From Spirochaetota bacterium (GTDB lineage: Bacteria > Spirochaetota > Spirochaetia > SZUA-6), in NCBI GenBank assembly GCA_013151965.1, contig JAADHF010000051.1:1-51115 (forward strand): DNA of 51,115 bases. The letters run 5' to 3'. Under the pieces are notes generated by a model. It ran no database searches. It worked only from the letters and a program-made list of their open reading frames with translations, and was not told the origin of the DNA. Both the position numbers and the translations under genes were made by a program. Below, piece after piece: positions 42,184 to 51,042 of this stretch (the stretch's first letter is position 1; every line of letters begins with the position of its first letter).

Positions 42184-42382
42184 GGCCCGTTAATTTATCT
42201 TACAAGCCCCGAACTAAAAATACTTAACATCAGGAATGGCGGACTTTGCAGGCCAGTACTTTACCTATTACGGCCCTCAGATGGCAGCGTCTCTCGTATC
42301 GATAGTTCCAGTGCTTGTGCTGTTTCTGTTTGCGCAGAAGAATATTATCCAGGGAGTAGCTGCCGCTGTTCTAAAAGGATGA
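42166..42382 (+). pseudogene. C-terminal remnant of a MalG-type sugar ABC permease, frameshifted
   Basis: The frame from 42166 reads DWPGFFGPLIYLTSPELKILN, the last periplasmic loop of a MalG-type permease; compare FFGPLIYLHSP in the intact permease at 22573. After a +1 shift near 42228-42235 the sequence continues in the next frame as MADFAGQYFTYYGPQMA, then VLFLFAQKNIIQGVAAAVLKG, and stops at 42380-42382, exactly like a permease C-terminus. The N-terminal three quarters are missing. It is evidence of a second, lost sugar importer next to the TIM-barrel gene at 42447. Confidence 0.85.
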
Positions 42383-42446
42383 AGAATAAAAAATATGGTA
42401 AAATAACCTGTAAGAATCTAAAAAGAAAGTATAAGATAAGAAGAAA

Positions 42447-43283
42447 ATGAAGATTCTTTTGAATACCATAATGTTAGAGCCGAAACGCTGGGCAAATCCT
42501 AAGTCTGTTACCATCCCTCTGGTTAAGCTTTTGCCCGATATAAAAAAGGCCGGTTTTAGTGAATTAGAGATTTGGGGATATCATGTCTGGAACCTGGGTG
42601 CAAATGAACTTGGCTCCCTGATCCGGGAACTCAGAAAAATAGATATTTCAGTCCCTTCCCTAGCCAGCTATCTTACGGCCCAGGGAAGTTCGAAGCGAGA
42701 GGATATTCTGAATGTTGCTCAGAGATATTTCTATCTCTGTAAAAAACTGGGAAGTAAACAATTGCGTGTTTTTTATGGCAACAGAGGATTTAAGGAAAGT
42801 GATAAGGAGTATCTGGAGTTTATTGATGAAGTCTTCTACCGTATATTTAAAATGGGGCAGGAAAAGAACATTCAGGTAATGGCTGAGATGCATGATGGGA
42901 CGGTTATAGACTCTATAGAAGGCCTGCAGAGGGTTCTGGAGAACCGGCCGGATGATTTCGGGGTAGTATATCAGCCCTATGAGTTTAAAACAGAGTCGGC
43001 CATAAAAACTCTGGAGGCAGTTTCGGGACATATTTACAGTGTTCATTTGCAGAATAGACACCGTGGTTCCTTTGCAGGACTTTCCCGGGGTGATGTGGAT
43101 TATCGCCGGATATTATCCGGGTTATCAGCGTCCGGTTACGATGGGCCTTTTGTGCTGGAATTTACGGAAGGAGTTGTCCCGGTCGGTGGTGATTTTGATT
43201 ATAGGAGTGTGCTCGTAAATGCTGTTAAGGACCGGGAGTGGTTAAAGGCGGTATGGGAGCGAAGGGAATTAGAATGCCTATAA
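42447..43283 (+). CDS. Sugar phosphate isomerase/epimerase family TIM-barrel protein
   Basis: A 278-residue xylose-isomerase-like barrel. The segments KAGFSELEIWGYHVWN (first metal Glu), SKQLRVFYGNRG, IQVMAEMHDGTVID with Glu and His ligands, VVYQPYEFK, HIYSVHLQNRH and ASGYDGPFVLEFTEG (last Glu) cover all expected barrel strands. It is intact although it follows a decayed permease and overlaps a dehydrogenase stub, so it is probably the survivor of an older sugar-catabolic operon. The upstream ribosome binding site is weak (AAGAAGAAA). The substrate is unknown. Confidence 0.85.
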   Translation: MKILLNTIMLEPKRWANPKSVTIPLVKLLPDIKKAGFSELEIWGYHVWNLGANELGSLIRELRKIDISVPSLASYLTAQGSSKREDILNVAQRYFYLCKKLGSKQLRVFYGNRGFKESDKEYLEFIDEVFYRIFKMGQEKNIQVMAEMHDGTVIDSIEGLQRVLENRPDDFGVVYQPYEFKTESAIKTLEAVSGHIYSVHLQNRHRGSFAGLSRGDVDYRRILSGLSASGYDGPFVLEFTEGVVPVGGDFDYRSVLVNAVKDREWLKAVWERRELECL

Positions 43284-43417
43284 AAATTAGGGTGGCTATC
43301 GCTATAAATAAAAAATTGCAGGAACAGATTTTCAAGGAAGAATTGAGAAAATCCCTGTCTTCATTTGCTGAGGCAAGTGTAGATAATATGAAGGGTTCGG
43401 CTGCAGCAGCCCTTTGA
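43274..43417 (+). pseudogene. 47-residue stub resembling the N-terminus of a D-2-hydroxyacid dehydrogenase
   Basis: This frame begins inside the last codons of the TIM-barrel gene and encodes MPIKIRVAIAINKKLQEQIF followed by 27 residues up to TGA. The opening strand and the following LREQIF-like helix resemble the start of D-isomer-specific 2-hydroxyacid dehydrogenases (about 320 residues), which often accompany such sugar clusters. The remainder is absent. The call is weak because only one strand and one helix are present. Confidence 0.35.
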
Positions 43418-43524
43418 AAGATAAATATATCCTGCTGCCAAGCCGGTATTTGAGTCTTTACACCGGTCTTAAAAAAACTTATTATCGGTTATTGTTAATA
43501 TAATTTAGGAAAGAAAGGCCTGTC

Positions 43525-44013
43525 ATGAAAGAGTATAATCCAAAAGAGATTAGATTTATCGTTAACGGTAAAAGAGTAACGGTAAAAGCTCATCCGCTTA
43601 CACGTCTGCTTGACGTGCTCAGAGAAGACCTTAAGCTGACCGGTGTTAAGGAAGGCTGCGGTGAGGGTGAATGCGGAGCCTGTTCCGTGCTGCTGAATGG
43701 AAGACTTGTGAATTCCTGTATTATTCCGGTAGGGTCGGTGGATGGAATGGAAGTGGAAACCATAGAGGGATACCGGAAGAGTAAAAAGTACAGTGTAATC
43801 GAGGATTCCTTTGCGGAAGAATCCGCAGTACAATGCGGATTTTGTACACCTGGATTTGTAATGGCTGCAGAAGCACTGCTGAGTAAAAATCCTGCTCCCA
43901 CAGAGGCAGAAATCAGGGAGGGGATATCCGGAAATCTATGCAGATGTACAGGGTACGATCCGATAGTAAAGGGAATAAAGCGTGCTTCGGAAAAGGGTAA
44001 AGGCCTATGGTAG
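43525..44013 (+). CDS. [2Fe-2S] subunit of a xanthine dehydrogenase/CO-dehydrogenase-type enzyme
   Basis: A 162-residue iron-sulfur subunit of molybdenum hydroxylases. It holds the plant-type ferredoxin motif (CGEGECGACSVLLNG, with a fourth cysteine in VNSCIIP) near residues 45-70. The second cluster motif CGFCTPGF with NLCRCTGYDPI spans about 108-150. This layout is diagnostic of XdhC/CoxS/NdhS-type subunits that relay electrons from the Mo site to FAD. Ribosome binding site GGAAAGAAAGG is upstream of the ATG, and TATAAT at 43499-43504 may be the -10 box. It overlaps the FAD subunit gene by 7 bp. No Mo-binding subunit gene is present in the window. Confidence 0.93.
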   Translation: MKEYNPKEIRFIVNGKRVTVKAHPLTRLLDVLREDLKLTGVKEGCGEGECGACSVLLNGRLVNSCIIPVGSVDGMEVETIEGYRKSKKYSVIEDSFAEESAVQCGFCTPGFVMAAEALLSKNPAPTEAEIREGISGNLCRCTGYDPIVKGIKRASEKGKGLW

Positions 44014-44873
44014 AAGCGGGCAGGGCGGTAAAAATGTACAGGCCCGGGACCTTTCGGGAAGCCGTCGAGATAAGGGCAGAGTATAATACCATTCCGCTTG
44101 CCGGCGGCACGGATTTGATGGTGAAATATAGAAAGCCGGCGGGAGTTTTACCGTTTTTTACCAGGCCTGTAGAGTTTATAGGACACCTTAACGAACTCAA
44201 ATACACAGAGAAAGGAATCGAGGTTTTACGGATCGGAGCTGGTGTAAATCTATCAGAAATTCTAAAAAACCCTGATATACCGGGGAGTCTTAAAGAAGCT
44301 GCATCACAGATAGCGGCGCCGGGCATAAGAAATATGGCCACAATAGGCGGCAATATCTGCAATGCCTCACCTGCCGGAGATATGCTTCCCGCACTTTACT
44401 GTCTGGATGCTTCCCTTTTACTTGCCGGTAAAAACGGTCTCCGTGAAGTGCTGCTTTCTGATTTTATTACAGGTCCGGGGAAAAACAGCCTGCGGGGAGA
44501 TGAGCTTTTAAAGGAGATTTATTTTCCTCTAAGGCATTATGATAAGATTTATTACAGAAAAGTGGGCACGAGAATGGCTAATTCTCTTTCCCGGCTTAGT
44601 TTTACCGGTCTTGTAAAGTGGAACGGTAAAATTATATCTGATATCAGGATTGCTCTGGGTGCTGTTGCACCTGTTGTGGTAAGGTCGAGAGAGATAGAAA
44701 AAGAGATCATAGGCAGGAGCAGTGCGGAAGTTTCCGGAATCACTGATGAAATACTTCTATCATATAAGAAGTTGCTGCATCCGATAAATGATCAAAGAGC
44801 TTCGGCGGTTTATCGTGAACAGACAGCTTTAAAGATTCTTAAGGAATTTTTAGAACACAGGATACGGCTATGA
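44007..44873 (+). CDS. FAD-binding subunit of a xanthine dehydrogenase-type enzyme
   Basis: A 288-residue subunit of the CoxM/XdhB type. The FAD-binding motifs are PLAGGTDLMVKYR near residue 30 and ATIGGNICNASPAGD near 112 (TIGGN). The C-terminal CO-dehydrogenase flavoprotein domain is recognised by YYRKVGTRMANSLSRLS and the late RASAVYREQTA segment. It passes electrons from the FeS subunit to NAD or another acceptor. It is translationally coupled on both sides: it overlaps the FeS subunit by 7 bp and the deaminase by 4 bp. Confidence 0.93.
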   Translation: MVEAGRAVKMYRPGTFREAVEIRAEYNTIPLAGGTDLMVKYRKPAGVLPFFTRPVEFIGHLNELKYTEKGIEVLRIGAGVNLSEILKNPDIPGSLKEAASQIAAPGIRNMATIGGNICNASPAGDMLPALYCLDASLLLAGKNGLREVLLSDFITGPGKNSLRGDELLKEIYFPLRHYDKIYYRKVGTRMANSLSRLSFTGLVKWNGKIISDIRIALGAVAPVVVRSREIEKEIIGRSSAEVSGITDEILLSYKKLLHPINDQRASAVYREQTALKILKEFLEHRIRL

Positions 44874-46237
44874 AATTGATTCTTCTAAAAAATTGTCTCT
44901 ATGTATATAAGTCCCATAAAGAGGGAGGGATAAAGAACTGTGATATTCTTATAAGAGGAGACAGGATAGAGGAGATAGAAAGGGAAATTGTCGTAGAAAG
45001 AATGCCGGAAGATACGCTTAAGGTTATAAATTGTGACGATTATGTTGTTGTTCCGGGTTTTGTTAATACTCATCATCATTTTTATCAGACTTTAACACGA
45101 AATCTGCCTAAGGTACAAAATGCCAAACTGTTCGATTGGCTTGTTTATCTTTATGAAATCTGGAAAAAGATAGATGCGGAAGCGGTATATTACTCTACCC
45201 TGCTTGCTGCCGGTGAACTTCTAAAAACCGGATGTACCTGCACAACCGATCACCATTACCTGTATCCGAAGGGTTTTGCCGGAGACCTTATGGGAATCCA
45301 GTTCGAAGCCGCCTCCGACCTTGGAATACGCTTTGCACCGACAAGAGGCTCGATGTCGAAAAGCAAAAAGGATGGCGGACTGCCCCCGGATACTGTTGTA
45401 CAGGATGAAAAAGTAATACTAAAAGACAGCAGGCGTGTTATAGAAAAATATCATGATGCAACCGAACATTCCATGAGCAGGGTAATCCTTGCTCCGTGCA
45501 GTCCCTTCTCGGTTAGTCCGGGACTTATTAAGGAAACAGCCGAACTTGCCAGGGTTTTCGGAGTTAAACTGCACACCCACCTTGCCGAAACAGCGGACGA
45601 AGATGACTATTGTATCGGAACACTCGGCATGAGACCTCTGGATTTTATGGAGAAGTACGATTTTATCGGCAACGATGTCTTTTTTGCCCATGGTATACAT
45701 TTTAATGATGATGAACTTCGCCGGCTTGCAGATACCGGAACCTCTGTGGCACATTGTCCTTCCTCGAATATGAGGCTCGGTTCCGGAATTGCCCGGGTTA
45801 AAGAAATGCTGGAAATGGAAATTAAAGTGGGTCTTGGTGTCGACGGTTCTGCGTCGAACGATACATCGGACATGCTGGGCGAAATACGGAATGCCCTGCT
45901 TCTGCAGAGGGTCAGGTACGGCGCGGATGCAGTAACAGCCCGGGACGTTTTTAAGCTTGCAACAGAAAATGGAGCCGGAATACTTGGTTTTAATAAAATC
46001 GGAAAAATTGAAAAAGGGTATCAGGCGGATCTTGCACTTTTTAATGTAAATAAGCTCGAGTATGCCGGTTCTCTGTCCGATCCGCTTGCGGCTCTGATTT
46101 TTGCCGGGTATAACCACGGGACGGAGTATACTATAGTAAACGGAAAAATCGTTGTGGAACACGGCAGACTTACAGGTTATGATGAGGATGAGATTATCAA
46201 GAATGCAAATGAAATTTCCTATAAGCTTACAGACTAA
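44870..46237 (+). CDS. 8-oxoguanine deaminase-like/SsnA-like amidohydrolase
   Basis: A 455-residue amidohydrolase of the guanine/8-oxoguanine/chlorohydrolase group. Metal ligands: H68 and H70 in NTHHHFYQTLTR, HTHLAETADE near 236, HCPSSNMRLGSG near 293, and the catalytic aspartate in VDGSASNDTSD. The combination LTRNLPKVQNAKLFDWL, TTDHHYLYP and ASNDTSDMLGEIR fits 8-oxoguanine deaminases best, although S-adenosylhomocysteine or s-triazine deaminases are related. It sits with molybdenum-hydroxylase subunits and a YgeW-like gene, which supports a purine substrate. It is cytoplasmic and coupled to the FAD subunit by ATGA. Confidence 0.87.
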   Translation: MKLILLKNCLYVYKSHKEGGIKNCDILIRGDRIEEIEREIVVERMPEDTLKVINCDDYVVVPGFVNTHHHFYQTLTRNLPKVQNAKLFDWLVYLYEIWKKIDAEAVYYSTLLAAGELLKTGCTCTTDHHYLYPKGFAGDLMGIQFEAASDLGIRFAPTRGSMSKSKKDGGLPPDTVVQDEKVILKDSRRVIEKYHDATEHSMSRVILAPCSPFSVSPGLIKETAELARVFGVKLHTHLAETADEDDYCIGTLGMRPLDFMEKYDFIGNDVFFAHGIHFNDDELRRLADTGTSVAHCPSSNMRLGSGIARVKEMLEMEIKVGLGVDGSASNDTSDMLGEIRNALLLQRVRYGADAVTARDVFKLATENGAGILGFNKIGKIEKGYQADLALFNVNKLEYAGSLSDPLAALIFAGYNHGTEYTIVNGKIVVEHGRLTGYDEDEIIKNANEISYKLTD

Positions 46238-46269
46238 CGCCGCTTTAAAGAATCAGAAAATCGGAGGAT

Positions 46270-47481
46270 ATGATGGCTGATGTTAAAACACCGGATCAGA
46301 TAAATCTTTTATGTGATTATCTCGATAAAAAGAATATATCCGGAATGTATCAATCCGACCTCCTTCTTACATGGGACAAGAGCAGGGATGAAATCGATGC
46401 CGTCCTCCTTGCAGCCGGCTTATTAAAAGCCATCCGGGATAGGGGAATTTCGGTGCGGGTTTTTGATTCCGGTATAGCTGTTTCGATTTTCAGGGATAAA
46501 TCGACCCGGACAAGATTCAGTTTTTTAAGTGCTGCAAATATGCTCGGACTTGCCGTACAGGACCTCGACGAAACAAAATCTCAGATTGCACACGGAGAGA
46601 CTGTACGTGAAACGGCGAATATGATTTCTTTCCTTGCCGAGGCGATTGGAATCAGGGATGATATGTACTTAGGCGCAGGACATACCTATATGGAAGAAGT
46701 ATCCGGGGCAGTGGAAGAGGGTTATAAAGACGGTATTCTTCCTCAGCTTCCGACCCTTGTAAATCTGCAATGTGATATAGACCATCCGACTCAGTCTCTG
46801 TCTGATCTTCTGCATCTTGTAAATCATTTTAAAGTGAATAAGCCGGAGGATTTAAAGGGCAAAAAAATAGTAATGAGCTGGGCTTATTCTCCTTCCTACG
46901 GCAAACCCCTGTCGGTACCACAGGGAATTATCGGATTAATGACGCGTTTCGGCATGGATGTTACCCTGGCATACCCGGAAGATTACCATCTGATTCCGGA
47001 AGTGGAAAAACTTGCATCGGACCAGGCTAAAGAGAACGGAGGAAATTTTACGATTACCAATTCCATGCAGGAAGCCTTTAAAGAAGCGGATATTGTATAT
47101 CCGAAGAGCTGGGCTCCGTATTCTGTTATGCAGGAACGCACGGAACTTCTGCGTGCAGGTGATATGAGCGGCCTCGATGCTCTGGAAAAACGCTGCCTTG
47201 ATAATAATAAAAAGTACATGGATTGGGAATGCACGGATTCATTAATGAAAACGACAAATGATGCGCTTTACATGCACTGTCTGCCTGCTGATATATCAGG
47301 TGTAAGCTGCGAACGCGGAGAAGTGCAGGCCGATGTTTTTGAATGCTTCAGAAAAGATACATACAGACAGGCCGGGTATAAGCCTTATATTATAGCTGCA
47401 TCGATATTTCTTGCAAAATTCCCCGGGCCTGCGGAAAAACTAAAACTTTTACTTAAAAAGGCGGTGCCCAGGGTCTTCTGA
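46270..47481 (+). CDS. ygeW: YgeW-like knotted carbamoyltransferase (putative purine catabolism)
   Basis: A 403-residue member of the aspartate/ornithine carbamoyltransferase superfamily. The carbamoyl-phosphate loop is STRTR at residues 78-82 (FRDKSTRTRFSF), the second block is QCDIDHPTQSLSDLLHL, and MHCLPADISG is the HCLP motif. Its length and the segments DLDETKSQIAHGETVRE and EVQADVF match YgeW, which in E. coli lies in a purine/xanthine gene cluster, rather than ArgF. The product may catalyse carbamoyl transfer or release from a ureido intermediate such as oxamate. The start is supported by GGAGG at 46263-46267. Confidence 0.85.
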   Translation: MMADVKTPDQINLLCDYLDKKNISGMYQSDLLLTWDKSRDEIDAVLLAAGLLKAIRDRGISVRVFDSGIAVSIFRDKSTRTRFSFLSAANMLGLAVQDLDETKSQIAHGETVRETANMISFLAEAIGIRDDMYLGAGHTYMEEVSGAVEEGYKDGILPQLPTLVNLQCDIDHPTQSLSDLLHLVNHFKVNKPEDLKGKKIVMSWAYSPSYGKPLSVPQGIIGLMTRFGMDVTLAYPEDYHLIPEVEKLASDQAKENGGNFTITNSMQEAFKEADIVYPKSWAPYSVMQERTELLRAGDMSGLDALEKRCLDNNKKYMDWECTDSLMKTTNDALYMHCLPADISGVSCERGEVQADVFECFRKDTYRQAGYKPYIIAASIFLAKFPGPAEKLKLLLKKAVPRVF

Positions 47482-47502
47482 CAAATTTAAGGAAATACGG
47501 AA

Positions 47503-48102
47503 ATGACGGCAGTGTATGTTCATGTAAATATTATAGCGAGGGATTGGAAGAAACTTGCACGTTTCTACGAAGATGTATTCGGATGCATCCCGTTACTGCC
47601 GGAACGTGATCTGTCCGGTGAATGGCTGGATAGGGCAACCGGGATAAAAGGAGCACATATATACGGGATCCATTTAAGACTGCCGGGTTATGACAAAGAT
47701 CATAATGGCGGCGGTAAAGACAATGGTGACGGTAGTGCGGGAAAACCGGTGGATGTGCATATTTCAGGGCCGACTTTGGAAATATTTCAATATAATACCC
47801 CGGCAAAAGAGAGAGTAGAAGAAAAACCATGCGTAGAAAAGGTTGCCCTTCCTTCGCCTGATTCTCCGGGTTTCGGGCATATAGCCTTTTCAGTGGCTGA
47901 TGTTCCCGCAACCGCAGAGGCTGTTTTTGCACACGGGGGTTCCGCTGCCGGAGAACGCACTGTCAGGGAAATTCCCGGGGCAGGGATAATTGATTTTCAG
48001 TATGTCCGCGATCCCGAGGGTAATATCATAGAAGTACAGAGATGGCTGGATGCTCCCGGGGAACGAAGTATTTCGGCCGTACCAGAAGGAGAAAAAAAAT
48101 GA
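47503..48102 (+). CDS. VOC family (glyoxalase/bleomycin resistance fold) protein
   Basis: A 199-residue protein with two VOC beta-alpha-beta-beta-beta modules. The first begins [24 protein letters not shown] (metal His near residue 7) and runs to [15 protein letters not shown]. The second begins [21 protein letters not shown] and ends [14 protein letters not shown] with a metal Glu. A low-complexity linker rich in Gly, Asp, Lys and Asn ([13 protein letters not shown]) joins the strands. It could be a lyase, dioxygenase or isomerase. It overlaps the next gene by 4 bp. Confidence 0.85.
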   Translation: MTAVYVHVNIIARDWKKLARFYEDVFGCIPLLPERDLSGEWLDRATGIKGAHIYGIHLRLPGYDKDHNGGGKDNGDGSAGKPVDVHISGPTLEIFQYNTPAKERVEEKPCVEKVALPSPDSPGFGHIAFSVADVPATAEAVFAHGGSAAGERTVREIPGAGIIDFQYVRDPEGNIIEVQRWLDAPGERSISAVPEGEKK

Positions 48103-49151
48103 AAGGGATTATACTTCCGGGCAATAGTACCGTTGAATTAAAACATTTTGATATCCCTGTGCCGGGATACGGAGAAGTATTAATAAAGATGAAATCGTCA
48201 ACAATATGCGGAAGCGATATAAGGGCGATCTATCATGAACACCTTGGAAAGGGACCGGAAAGATATCAGGGTGTAATAGCCGGACATGAACCATGCGGAC
48301 AGATAGTTGAATGCGGCCCGGGACTGCGGCGCTTTAAAAAGAGCGACCGTGTAATTGTCTATCATATTTCCGGGTGCGGAGTATGCAATGACTGCCGCAG
48401 AGGATACATGATCAGCTGTACCAATGAAAAATATAGAAGAGCCTATGGATGGCAAAGGGACGGAGGTATGGCAGAGTATCTTCTTGCAGAAGAAAAAGAT
48501 CTTATTTTTCTTCCGGATGAACTCTCTTATTCGGATGGCGCACAGGTAGCCTGCGGGTTCGGCACTGTATATGAGGGATTGGAAAAAATTGGTATTTCCG
48601 GCAATGATTCTGTTCTTGTTGCCGGATTAGGCCCTGTAGGTTTAGCCGCTCTTATGCTCAGCAAGGCATTGGGTGCAGTTAAGACCATTGGAATTGATAT
48701 TATCGATGAACGGTTAAAACTTGCAGAAGAGCTTAATCTTGCAGATCATGTATTAAAGGCCGGCCCTGATAATGTTAAACAGATTAATGAGCTTACTAAC
48801 GGGAAGGGATGTGAAAAAACGATAGACTGTTCGGGGAATGACAGAGCAAGATTAACATGTATTCAGGCTGCGAGGAAATGGGGAAAAATCTGTTTTATAG
48901 GGGAGGGCGGAGATTGTTTTTTCCGGCCGAGCCCTGACATTATCCATGAACAGAAAACTATCTATGGCAGCTGGGTAACAAGTATCTGGAGAATGGAAGA
49001 GCTTGTGGAAAAGCTTGTCCGCTGGGGAATTCATCCTGATAAGCTGATAACCGACAGGTTTCCCCTGGATAGAGCATCAGAGGCCTACGCCCTTATGTCG
49101 AGCGGAAAAAGCGGAAAGGTTGCTGTAGTTTTTGATGAGGAATTAAAATAG
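48099..49151 (+). CDS. Zinc-dependent medium-chain alcohol/polyol dehydrogenase
   Basis: A 350-residue NAD-dependent dehydrogenase. Catalytic zinc ligands are C37 in CGSDIR and H63-E64 in AGHEPCGQ. The structural zinc loop is [16 protein letters not shown], and the Rossmann motif is [16 protein letters not shown] chose ATG 48099 over the frame's upstream ATG (48042) because AGAAGGAG lies just before it and the protein begins naturally with MKGIILPGN; this leaves only an ATGA overlap with the VOC gene. The similarity is to threonine, sorbitol or galactitol dehydrogenases, and the specific substrate is not visible. Confidence 0.92.
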   Translation: MKGIILPGNSTVELKHFDIPVPGYGEVLIKMKSSTICGSDIRAIYHEHLGKGPERYQGVIAGHEPCGQIVECGPGLRRFKKSDRVIVYHISGCGVCNDCRRGYMISCTNEKYRRAYGWQRDGGMAEYLLAEEKDLIFLPDELSYSDGAQVACGFGTVYEGLEKIGISGNDSVLVAGLGPVGLAALMLSKALGAVKTIGIDIIDERLKLAEELNLADHVLKAGPDNVKQINELTNGKGCEKTIDCSGNDRARLTCIQAARKWGKICFIGEGGDCFFRPSPDIIHEQKTIYGSWVTSIWRMEELVEKLVRWGIHPDKLITDRFPLDRASEAYALMSSGKSGKVAVVFDEELK

Positions 49152-49196
49152 ACTGCCGCCTGCCGGGTCGGATGCTCTCCTGGAAGGAAGTGTAGT

Positions 49197-50417
49197 TCAG
49201 GCGGAATAAACTTCCTTTCCGTTTATCACCGTTTTTAAAATATTCAGTTTGATATTATGCCCTGCCGGTTTACCTGCCGTTTCATCACAGGTGAAGATTG
49301 TTATATCGGCGGGTGCTCCCGCTTCCAGTTTTCCATATTTTTCCGGAAGTGCACAGGGAAGTCCGCGACGGACTTTTGTTTTTAAAAACCGCCCTCGAAA
49401 TTTCAGAAGCCGGGCCGGGTTTATTGTGCAGAGCCGTATTGCATCTGCAAGTGCGGCACCGGTAAAAGAAACAAAATGTGCAATATCCCAGTCGAGCAGA
49501 TGTCCTGCGCCGGCTAAATAAGGAGTGCCTGCAAGTCCGAGATGTCCGTCCCTATGTACTTCGACATCGATATTTCCCCACTTATATATCCCGGGAGGCC
49601 TGCCCCCTAAAAGCGCCGTATCACTTACAAGTATCAGTCTGTCCAAACCCTTTGCCCTTGTAAAAACCTTAACAACAGGGGCAGGGAGGTGGAAGCTGTC
49701 TGTTATAATTCCCGCATATAATTCGTCCGATGCAAGCTGTTCCCATATATAATTCTTAAGCCTCGGCATAACGGCATGGCTTCCGTTTCCGAGATGAGTG
49801 GAAAGTTCAGCACCATTAAGAACAGCTTCCCGTATCTGTTCCGGTGCCGCACCGGTATGGCCTATCGACGCAATAATACCTTTTGAGGTTATAGCCCTGA
49901 TAAAATCAAAGGCACCTTTTTTTTCCGGAGCAAGGGTTACTATTGCTATCCTGCTGCCCGATATTTTCTGCCATTCTGAAAATTCATTAATATCGGGATT
50001 CCTGATGTATTCCGGGTCGTGAGCACCCCTTGGACCGTCCTCCGGTGAAATGTAGGGACCTTCTATGTGGATTCCTGCTATGGAGGCGGCTATTTCCGGG
50101 TACTTTTCTACGGCATCTTTAATGACTTTAAGATTTCTTAAGAGAAGTTTCTGCGGACTTGTTACTATTGTAGGTACATGCCGGACAGTGCCGGATACTG
50201 CAAGGCTTTCTATAATACTCTTTATGCCGTCTAACGATAAATCTTCCAGGCTGTAATCACTTCCGTTGTAACCGTTTACCTGCATATCAAGGAAGCCGGG
50301 AGAAATATACGGAAGTTTTTCCGAAGTATCAATATTTTTTACGGAACAAATCTTAGCCCCTTCTGTCTGTAATTCGACCGGTTTATTGGAAAATACGGAA
50401 ATACCTGAATAAATCAT
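49197..50417 (-). CDS. nagA: N-acetylglucosamine-6-phosphate deacetylase (NagA-like)
   Basis: A 406-residue amidohydrolase that should remove the acetyl group from N-acetylglucosamine 6-phosphate. Key segments: PGFLDMQVNGYNG (NagA has Q-x-N rather than HxH), HIEGPYISPEDGPRGAH with the metal Glu, SIGHTGAAPEQIREAV, STHLGNGSHAVMPR in place of the usual HLFNAM, and LVSDTALLGG with the catalytic Asp. The altered HLGNGSHA block suggests a variant subgroup. A link to the GH20/NodB amino-sugar regulon is biochemically sensible, but it lies 17 kb away and carries no matching operator. Confidence 0.87.
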   Translation of the reverse strand: MIYSGISVFSNKPVELQTEGAKICSVKNIDTSEKLPYISPGFLDMQVNGYNGSDYSLEDLSLDGIKSIIESLAVSGTVRHVPTIVTSPQKLLLRNLKVIKDAVEKYPEIAASIAGIHIEGPYISPEDGPRGAHDPEYIRNPDINEFSEWQKISGSRIAIVTLAPEKKGAFDFIRAITSKGIIASIGHTGAAPEQIREAVLNGAELSTHLGNGSHAVMPRLKNYIWEQLASDELYAGIITDSFHLPAPVVKVFTRAKGLDRLILVSDTALLGGRPPGIYKWGNIDVEVHRDGHLGLAGTPYLAGAGHLLDWDIAHFVSFTGAALADAIRLCTINPARLLKFRGRFLKTKVRRGLPCALPEKYGKLEAGAPADITIFTCDETAGKPAGHNIKLNILKTVINGKEVYSA

Positions 50418-50442
50418 TGTTTTTAAGCTCCCCGGGGTTTAC

Positions 50443-51042
50443 TTAAGGATATCTAAGCATTGCCCGGTTCTTTACACCTCTATTCCCCGGAATATCAGCT
50501 TCCTCCATAAGTTTAAACCCGTAATGCTCATATAAGGATACATTGTGCGGATTCTGTGTTTCAAGATAGCAGGGGATTCCTTTTCTATCAAGTTCCGAAA
50601 GAACAGGTTTAAGGAGTTTACCGGCAAATCCGTGCCCCTGATGTTCTTTTTTTACGGCAATGTCGTGCAGATGCCAGTGAGGGAAGGGGGTATATTTATG
50701 ATGTACCGCACGGGTATACTTATCATATGCTTTCATTTCATATAATACTTTAAGCGGGATTTTAAAGAGTAATGATAATCCCCCGTACTTCATGAGCATT
50801 CCTGTTGTCCGGCTGCTGCTTTTATCTGTTATCCAGAGTGCAACCCCTTCCATGTTTTCCGAAGCTGCATACACTATTCCATTCGCAAAACAGTATTTTA
50901 CTTCCGGTTCGAACATATTTTTTAAATTCTGTATTCTGTTCGCATCATCCGGAAACCAGAATACATTTAAAGGATCATCCTCCATAGCTTCTGATAGTAT
51001 TCGTACTACCTCTTCTGTCTTTTCCTTATATATTCGAATCAT
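50443..51042 (-). CDS. GNAT family N-acetyltransferase
   Basis: A 199-residue acetyltransferase. The acetyl-CoA pyrophosphate loop is KKEHQGHGFAGKLLKPVL (Q/R-x-x-G-x-G/A) near residue 133, and PHNVSLYEHYGFKLMEE is the usual C-terminal strand and helix. The N-terminal DDPLNVFWFPDDANR segment resembles GNATs of the toxin-resistance or small-amine type. It starts close to the window's right end and precedes nagA by 25 bp on the same strand, so the two are probably co-transcribed. The acceptor is unknown. Confidence 0.87.
   Translation of the reverse strand: MIRIYKEKTEEVVRILSEAMEDDPLNVFWFPDDANRIQNLKNMFEPEVKYCFANGIVYAASENMEGVALWITDKSSSRTTGMLMKYGGLSLLFKIPLKVLYEMKAYDKYTRAVHHKYTPFPHWHLHDIAVKKEHQGHGFAGKLLKPVLSELDRKGIPCYLETQNPHNVSLYEHYGFKLMEEADIPGNRGVKNRAMLRYP

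Noticed and set aside
41973..42227. 84-residue frame (GSVWGGRQGSGVEALYLKD...) as a gene
   Set aside because: No ribosome binding site, overlaps the permease remnant in another frame, and no family is recognisable; described only as part of a decayed stretch.
43476..43504. Promoter for the xanthine-dehydrogenase-type operon
   Set aside because: TATAAT at 43499-43504 is good, but no acceptable -35 box lies 16-18 bp upstream, so it is mentioned only in the gene entry.
45419..46162. 247-residue open frame on the minus strand
   Set aside because: Antisense shadow of the 8-oxoguanine-deaminase-like gene.
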